DNA of 64,000 nt from Deltaproteobacteria bacterium (GTDB lineage: Bacteria > Myxococcota_A > UBA9160 > UBA6930): the NCBI GenBank assembly GCA_029261815.1, contig JAJDAQ010000097.1, positions 1-64,000 on the forward strand, read 5' to 3'. The notes under the pieces were generated by a model. That model worked only from the letters and a program-made list of their open reading frames with translations. It did no database searches and was not told the origin of the DNA. This document shows positions 60,419-64,000 of this stretch, one piece after another. Position 1 is the stretch's first letter, and every line of letters begins with the position of its first letter. Position numbers and translations under genes: made by a program.

Positions 60419-61828
60419 ATGGCCGGCATCGTCTCGTACGGGGCGTACATCCCCCCCACCCGTCTTGGCTTTTCGGTCATGGGCGGTGGTGCTCCCAAAG
60501 ATGGGGGCCCCGAACGTTCCGTCGCGTGGAATGACGAAGACGCGGTGACCATGGCCGTGACCGCAGCGGTGAACTGCCTACGCGGTTTCGACCGGGCCGC
60601 CGTCGACGGAGTGCTGTTCGCCAGCACGACCTACGCGTTCAAGGAAAAACAGGGAGCCGCGCTGATCGCGAAGGCCCTCGACCTGCGTCGCGACGTGCGA
60701 ACCGCCGATGTTTCGGGCTCGGTTCGGGCCGGCACCGACGCACTGCGCGCCGCATTCGACTCGGTGGCGGCCGGTAGCGCACAGCGCGTGCTCGTGATCG
60801 CGAGCGATGCGCGGCTTGGCGCACCCGGTTCAGGGCTCGAGCGCAACTTCGGTGATGGTGCCGCGGCATTCTTGATCGGCGATGCCGATGCGATCGCCGA
60901 GGACGAGGGGGCGTTCGCCTTCGCGGAAGAAATCGTGGATGTCTGGCGAGCCGAAGGCGACGCGTTCGTGCACACCTGGGAAGAGCGCTTCGTCGTGCAA
61001 GAGGGCTATACGCCCGGTATCGCCGAAGCCGTCAACGGCCTGGTTGCGAAGCTGGGGGCATCGATCGGCGATTTCAATCGAGTCGCACTCTACGGGCCGG
61101 ACGCGCGCAGTCACGGAACTGCCGCGCGCTCACTCGGAATCGACCGTGGACGCCTGGTGGACCCGCTCTTCGGCAAGCTCGGGAACGCGGGCGTCGCATT
61201 CGCGCCGTTGCTTCTCGTTTCGGCATTGGAAGCTGCGAAGCCGGGTGATCGCATCTTGCTCGCGAACTACGGCGATGGCGGCGAAGCCTCCGCACTGTCG
61301 GTCGCGGCACCCATCGAGAAGCTCGAAGCGCGCCGGGGTGTTGCGTGGCACCTGGCCAAGCGTTGGGCGGTTCCGAAGTACGAGACGTACCTGAAAGCGC
61401 GCGACCTGCAGTCCGCCGAGTACGACGCGGGCACGAACCAGGGTCTCTCGGCCACGATCCACTTCCGCGAGCGCGAAGACGAGATTGCGTTCAAGGCCCA
61501 ACAGTGCGGAAGCTGTGGGGCGCTTCAATTCCCGGCGCAGCGAATCTGCGAGTCGTGTTATGCGAAAGACGACTTTACGCAGGTCCGTCTTTCCGACCAG
61601 GTGGGTTCCGTCGTCACGTTCACGCTCGACTTCTTCTTTCCGACGCCCGATCCGCCCACGATCGTCACGATCACAGACATTGGCGGCGCGCGCGTGCATC
61701 TCCAGCTCGTGAATATCCCGGCCGACCAGGTGCGCCCCGGGATGCCCGTCGAGTTCGAATTCCGCCGCATCCATCAGGTGGGCGGACGCCCCAATTACTA
61801 CTGGAAGGGCGTGCCGTTCGCGCAGTAG
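60419..61828 (+). CDS. HMG-CoA-synthase-like domain fused to DUF35 zinc-ribbon/OB-fold
   Basis: 469 residues. The N-terminal 330 residues follow the HMG-CoA synthase/KAS III fold: MAGIVSYGAYIPPTRLGF, VLFASTTYAFKEKQGAA, FGDGAAAFLIGDADA, LFGKLGNAGVAFAPLLLVSA. The usual active-site A-C-Y-G-G-T is replaced by SVRAGTDAL, so no nucleophilic Cys is present. A DUF35 domain follows with an intact ribbon, QQCGSCGALQFPAQRICESC, and an OB-fold. In archaea HMGCS, thiolase and DUF35 form a complex; here two are fused and the thiolase gene is next. The role may be structural or in acyl transfer. Confidence 0.85.
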   Translation: MAGIVSYGAYIPPTRLGFSVMGGGAPKDGGPERSVAWNDEDAVTMAVTAAVNCLRGFDRAAVDGVLFASTTYAFKEKQGAALIAKALDLRRDVRTADVSGSVRAGTDALRAAFDSVAAGSAQRVLVIASDARLGAPGSGLERNFGDGAAAFLIGDADAIAEDEGAFAFAEEIVDVWRAEGDAFVHTWEERFVVQEGYTPGIAEAVNGLVAKLGASIGDFNRVALYGPDARSHGTAARSLGIDRGRLVDPLFGKLGNAGVAFAPLLLVSALEAAKPGDRILLANYGDGGEASALSVAAPIEKLEARRGVAWHLAKRWAVPKYETYLKARDLQSAEYDAGTNQGLSATIHFREREDEIAFKAQQCGSCGALQFPAQRICESCYAKDDFTQVRLSDQVGSVVTFTLDFFFPTPDPPTIVTITDIGGARVHLQLVNIPADQVRPGMPVEFEFRRIHQVGGRPNYYWKGVPFAQ

Positions 61829-61854
61829 CGCGGCGCCCGCACCAGGAGGAAGCC

Positions 61855-63003
61855 ATGCAGAAGGACGCCATTCGGGACAAGGTCGCGGTCACGGGCGTGG
61901 GTTGCTGCCAGTTCGGCGAGAACTGGGACAAGAGCCCTTCCGACATGATCGTCGACGCGGCCTACGAGGCCTACGCCGACGCCGGCATCGACGAACCGCA
62001 GAAGCAGATCGATGCCGTCTTCACGGGGTCGATTTATTCGAACAAGGGCCCGCACGAGTGCAGCGACGCCCTCAAGCTCTTCGGCAAGCCGGTGACGATG
62101 GTGTCCAACTACTGCGCCACGGGCACCGATGCCTTCCGCTGCGGTGTGATGTCAATCGCGGCTGGCCTCTACGACACGGTATTGGTCGTCGGCTACGACA
62201 AGCCCAAGGACCGCGGCGTCTCCGGTCCGTCCGTCATGATGGACCGTGTGCGCGATCTCCCGCAGACGCCGGCCGGCTGGTTCGCGCTATGCGCGGCCAC
62301 GTACTTCGACAAGTACGGCGCCGGACGCGAAGACCTGGCCCGCATCGCCGTCAAGAACCATCACAACGGAACGCTGGCGCCGAACTCCTTCCTGAAGCGT
62401 GAGATCACGGTCGAAGACGCGCTGAATGGGCGCATGATTTCCTGGCCGTTCGGACTCTACGACTGCGCCGCCCAGACCGACGGGGCTGCCGCGGCCGTGA
62501 TCACGCGCGCTGACCTGGCATCGAAGGACGCCATTCTGGTGAAGGGCGTCACCGTGATCGCGGGTCCGAACCCGCAGAAGGACCCCGGCAACGATTTCCT
62601 GTCTTGGAAGCCCACGGGCTGGGCAGCCACCGACATCTACGCCCAGGCCGGAATCGACGATCCTGCCAACCAGATCGACGTCGCTCAGGTGCATGACTGT
62701 TTTACGCTGACCGAGCTGTTGACCTACGAAGACCTGGGCTTCATCGAAAAAGGGTCAGCCAAGGAACACATCGCCGACGGCAAGTTCGAACTCACGGGCG
62801 ACCTGCCGGTGAATACGGACGGTGGGCTCAAGGCCTTCGGCCATCCAACAGGTGCGACCGGCGTGCGCATGATCTACGAGAATGTGCAGCAGCTCCGGGG
62901 CACCGCAGGCGAACGCCAGGTGAGCGATCCCGGTATCGCTCTTTCGCATAACATTGGCGGGCACCCGACAGCTTGTGGGATCGCCATTCTGGGGAAGCAG
63001 TAG
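61855..63003 (+). CDS. thiolase-family acetyl-CoA acetyltransferase
   Basis: 382 residues from ATG with AGGAGG 6 nt upstream. It retains the nucleophilic Cys (SNYCATGTDAFRCG), and the C-terminal catalytic His/Cys region reads GGLKAFGHPTGATGVRM and HNIGGHPTACGIAILGKQ. This contrasts with the Ltp-like genes at 622, 20113 and 21171, which lack the Cys. It follows the HMGCS-like/DUF35 fusion by 26 nt and precedes an enoyl-CoA hydratase with a 1-nt overlap, indicating an operon for cleavage of a CoA ester. Likely partner of the fusion protein. Confidence 0.9.
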   Translation: MQKDAIRDKVAVTGVGCCQFGENWDKSPSDMIVDAAYEAYADAGIDEPQKQIDAVFTGSIYSNKGPHECSDALKLFGKPVTMVSNYCATGTDAFRCGVMSIAAGLYDTVLVVGYDKPKDRGVSGPSVMMDRVRDLPQTPAGWFALCAATYFDKYGAGREDLARIAVKNHHNGTLAPNSFLKREITVEDALNGRMISWPFGLYDCAAQTDGAAAAVITRADLASKDAILVKGVTVIAGPNPQKDPGNDFLSWKPTGWAATDIYAQAGIDDPANQIDVAQVHDCFTLTELLTYEDLGFIEKGSAKEHIADGKFELTGDLPVNTDGGLKAFGHPTGATGVRMIYENVQQLRGTAGERQVSDPGIALSHNIGGHPTACGIAILGKQ

Positions 63004-63809
63004 TGGCGGGCGAAGTCCACTACGAGGTGGCCGACCACATTGGCACCATTACGCTCGACAACCCCAAGGCGCGCAACGCGTTCGACTATGAGATGACGCA
63101 GGCGTTGCGTCGGCTCTGGGGCGAGATCCAGAGGGACGAGAACGTCCGCTGCGTGATCGTTACGGGAGCCGGCGAGAAAGCCTTCTGCACAGGTTGGGAC
63201 ATCAGCTCGACGGCGGCCGGCGATAGCCAGAAGTTCGCCAAGGTCGCACGCAAGGACGCACCCTACAGCCAGATCACGGCGATCCAGAACGAATGCTGGA
63301 CGCCCGTCATTACGGCCGTCAACGGGCAGTGCGTGGGGGGTGGCCTTCACTTCGTGGCGGACAGTGACCTCGTGATCGCGTCCGAGGGCGCCACCTTCTT
63401 TGATACCCACGTGCAGAACGGTTTGGCGGCGACGCTCGAACCGGCGGGGCTCGCGCGGCGCATTCCACTCGACGCCGTCTTCCGCCTGACCTACCTGGGT
63501 TCGGCCGAGCGCATGAGCGCGGCCGAAGCGCACCGTATCGGTCTGGTCGGCGAAGTTGTTGCGAACGATCAGCTGCTGGCGCGTGCGCGCGAACTGGCCA
63601 CGATCATCTGCGGCTACTCGCCGACGGCACTCGCGCGCAGCAAGAAGGCGATCTGGGAGAGTCTCGATCACGGGCTCGAGCCCGGCCTCGATGCCGCCTA
63701 TCGGCAGCTCGAACTCCATGCCGACCACCCCGACCAGGTCGAGGGTCCGACGGCATTCTTCGAGAAGCGCGCAGCGAACTGGGCGCCCTTCCCGGGCGAC
63801 GAGGACTAG
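63003..63809 (+). CDS. enoyl-CoA hydratase/isomerase
   Basis: 268 residues from a GTG whose G is the last base of the thiolase stop; GGGGAAG lies upstream. Crotonase motifs: ITLDNPKARNAFDYEM, oxyanion loops GEKAFCTGWDISS and AVNGQCVGGGLHFVADSDLV, and ATFFDTHVQNGLAATLEP. The position of the second catalytic acid reads Asn-Gly, suggesting isomerase or hydrolase activity rather than simple hydration. Followed after 7 nt by another crotonase gene. Confidence 0.92.
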   Translation: MAGEVHYEVADHIGTITLDNPKARNAFDYEMTQALRRLWGEIQRDENVRCVIVTGAGEKAFCTGWDISSTAAGDSQKFAKVARKDAPYSQITAIQNECWTPVITAVNGQCVGGGLHFVADSDLVIASEGATFFDTHVQNGLAATLEPAGLARRIPLDAVFRLTYLGSAERMSAAEAHRIGLVGEVVANDQLLARARELATIICGYSPTALARSKKAIWESLDHGLEPGLDAAYRQLELHADHPDQVEGPTAFFEKRAANWAPFPGDED

Positions 63810-63816
63810 CGAAGCG

Positions 63817-64000
63817 ATGGCGCACGAAAACATCCTGACGGACGTGAGTGACCGGATCGGCACCGTCACGCTGAACCGCCCAGACAAGCTCAATGCCTAC
63901 ACCACCGAGATGGGCGACGAAGTCACGGAGGTCCTTCGCGCCTGGCGGGACGACGACGCGGTGCGCGTCGTGATCCTGACGGGATCGGGCCGCGGTTTCT
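63817..64000 (+). CDS. enoyl-CoA hydratase/isomerase, N-terminal part (3' end outside window)
   Basis: Sixty-one codons are visible from ATG to the window edge. VGTVTLNRP-like IGTVTLNRPDKLNAYTTEM and VILTGSGRGF are crotonase N-terminal motifs, the latter leading into the first oxyanion loop. It is the second crotonase in a row, so the two may form a complex or act on successive substrates of the operon that starts at 60419. Confidence 0.9.
   Translation, partial: MAHENILTDVSDRIGTVTLNRPDKLNAYTTEMGDEVTEVLRAWRDDDAVRVVILTGSGRGF

Overview
The window is high-GC, densely coded bacterial DNA with many 4-nt start/stop overlaps (ATGA, GTGA, TGATG). The outer-membrane-type beta-barrel protein, HtpX, NhaR, a tandem Usp protein and an AlgI/AlgJ-like pair point to a Gram-negative cell. 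Two F420-dependent luciferase-like oxidoreductases, Ltp/DUF35 partners, seven acyl-CoA dehydrogenases and KstR-like operators are more typical of actinobacterial-style lipid or steroid degraders. My best guess, by inference only, is an uncultured Myxococcota- or Binatota-like lineage. No rRNA, tRNA, CRISPR array, insertion sequence or phage gene was seen.

Layout. 1-4953: beta-oxidation operon (acyl-CoA dehydrogenase end, MaoC hydratase, Ltp-like protein, thiolase, SDR, F420 oxidoreductase). 4980-6229 (-): HPF-like protein and HtpX protease; 6327-7226: NhaR. 7227-18709 is one long minus-strand block read from right to left: a second HPF-like gene, SbtA bicarbonate transporter, SbtB PII-like protein, the complete mrpABCDEFG Na+/H+ antiporter, a TerB-like protein, a tandem Usp protein, then purE-purK-fabI. 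19163-25558: two DUF35 proteins, two Ltp-like proteins, an acyl-CoA ligase, an acyl-CoA dehydrogenase and a GrpB protein. 25831-28134: MBL hydrolase and MFS transporter. 28121-32484: divergent acyl-CoA dehydrogenase operons. 32492-38295 (-): PHP phosphoesterase, ClpP-like protease, SGNH hydrolase and MBOAT acyltransferase. 38447-44821: CoA-transferase, isochorismatase-fold protein, fused indolepyruvate ferredoxin oxidoreductase and a second F420 oxidoreductase. 44818-45561: PilZ protein. 45737-55809: five secreted proteins built around DUF11 modules, ending in a protein of about 1850 residues with a C-terminal beta-barrel. 55958-64000: an acyl-CoA dehydrogenase pair, Amt, a small secreted protein, an HMG-CoA-synthase-like/DUF35 fusion, a thiolase and two enoyl-CoA hydratases.

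How it fits together. Several catabolic modules activate acyl groups to CoA esters and oxidise, hydrate, dehydrogenate and cleave them. They appear to be controlled by two palindrome classes: TNNAACNNGTTNNA at three intergenic sites and GATACG-N3-CGTATC at two. The Mrp complex could maintain the Na+ gradient that SbtA needs for bicarbonate import, and PurK consumes bicarbonate. The DUF11 cluster is the best candidate for an undescribed system: its proteins share a mature N-terminal motif and a DUF11 module, and it ends in a probable outer-membrane anchor.
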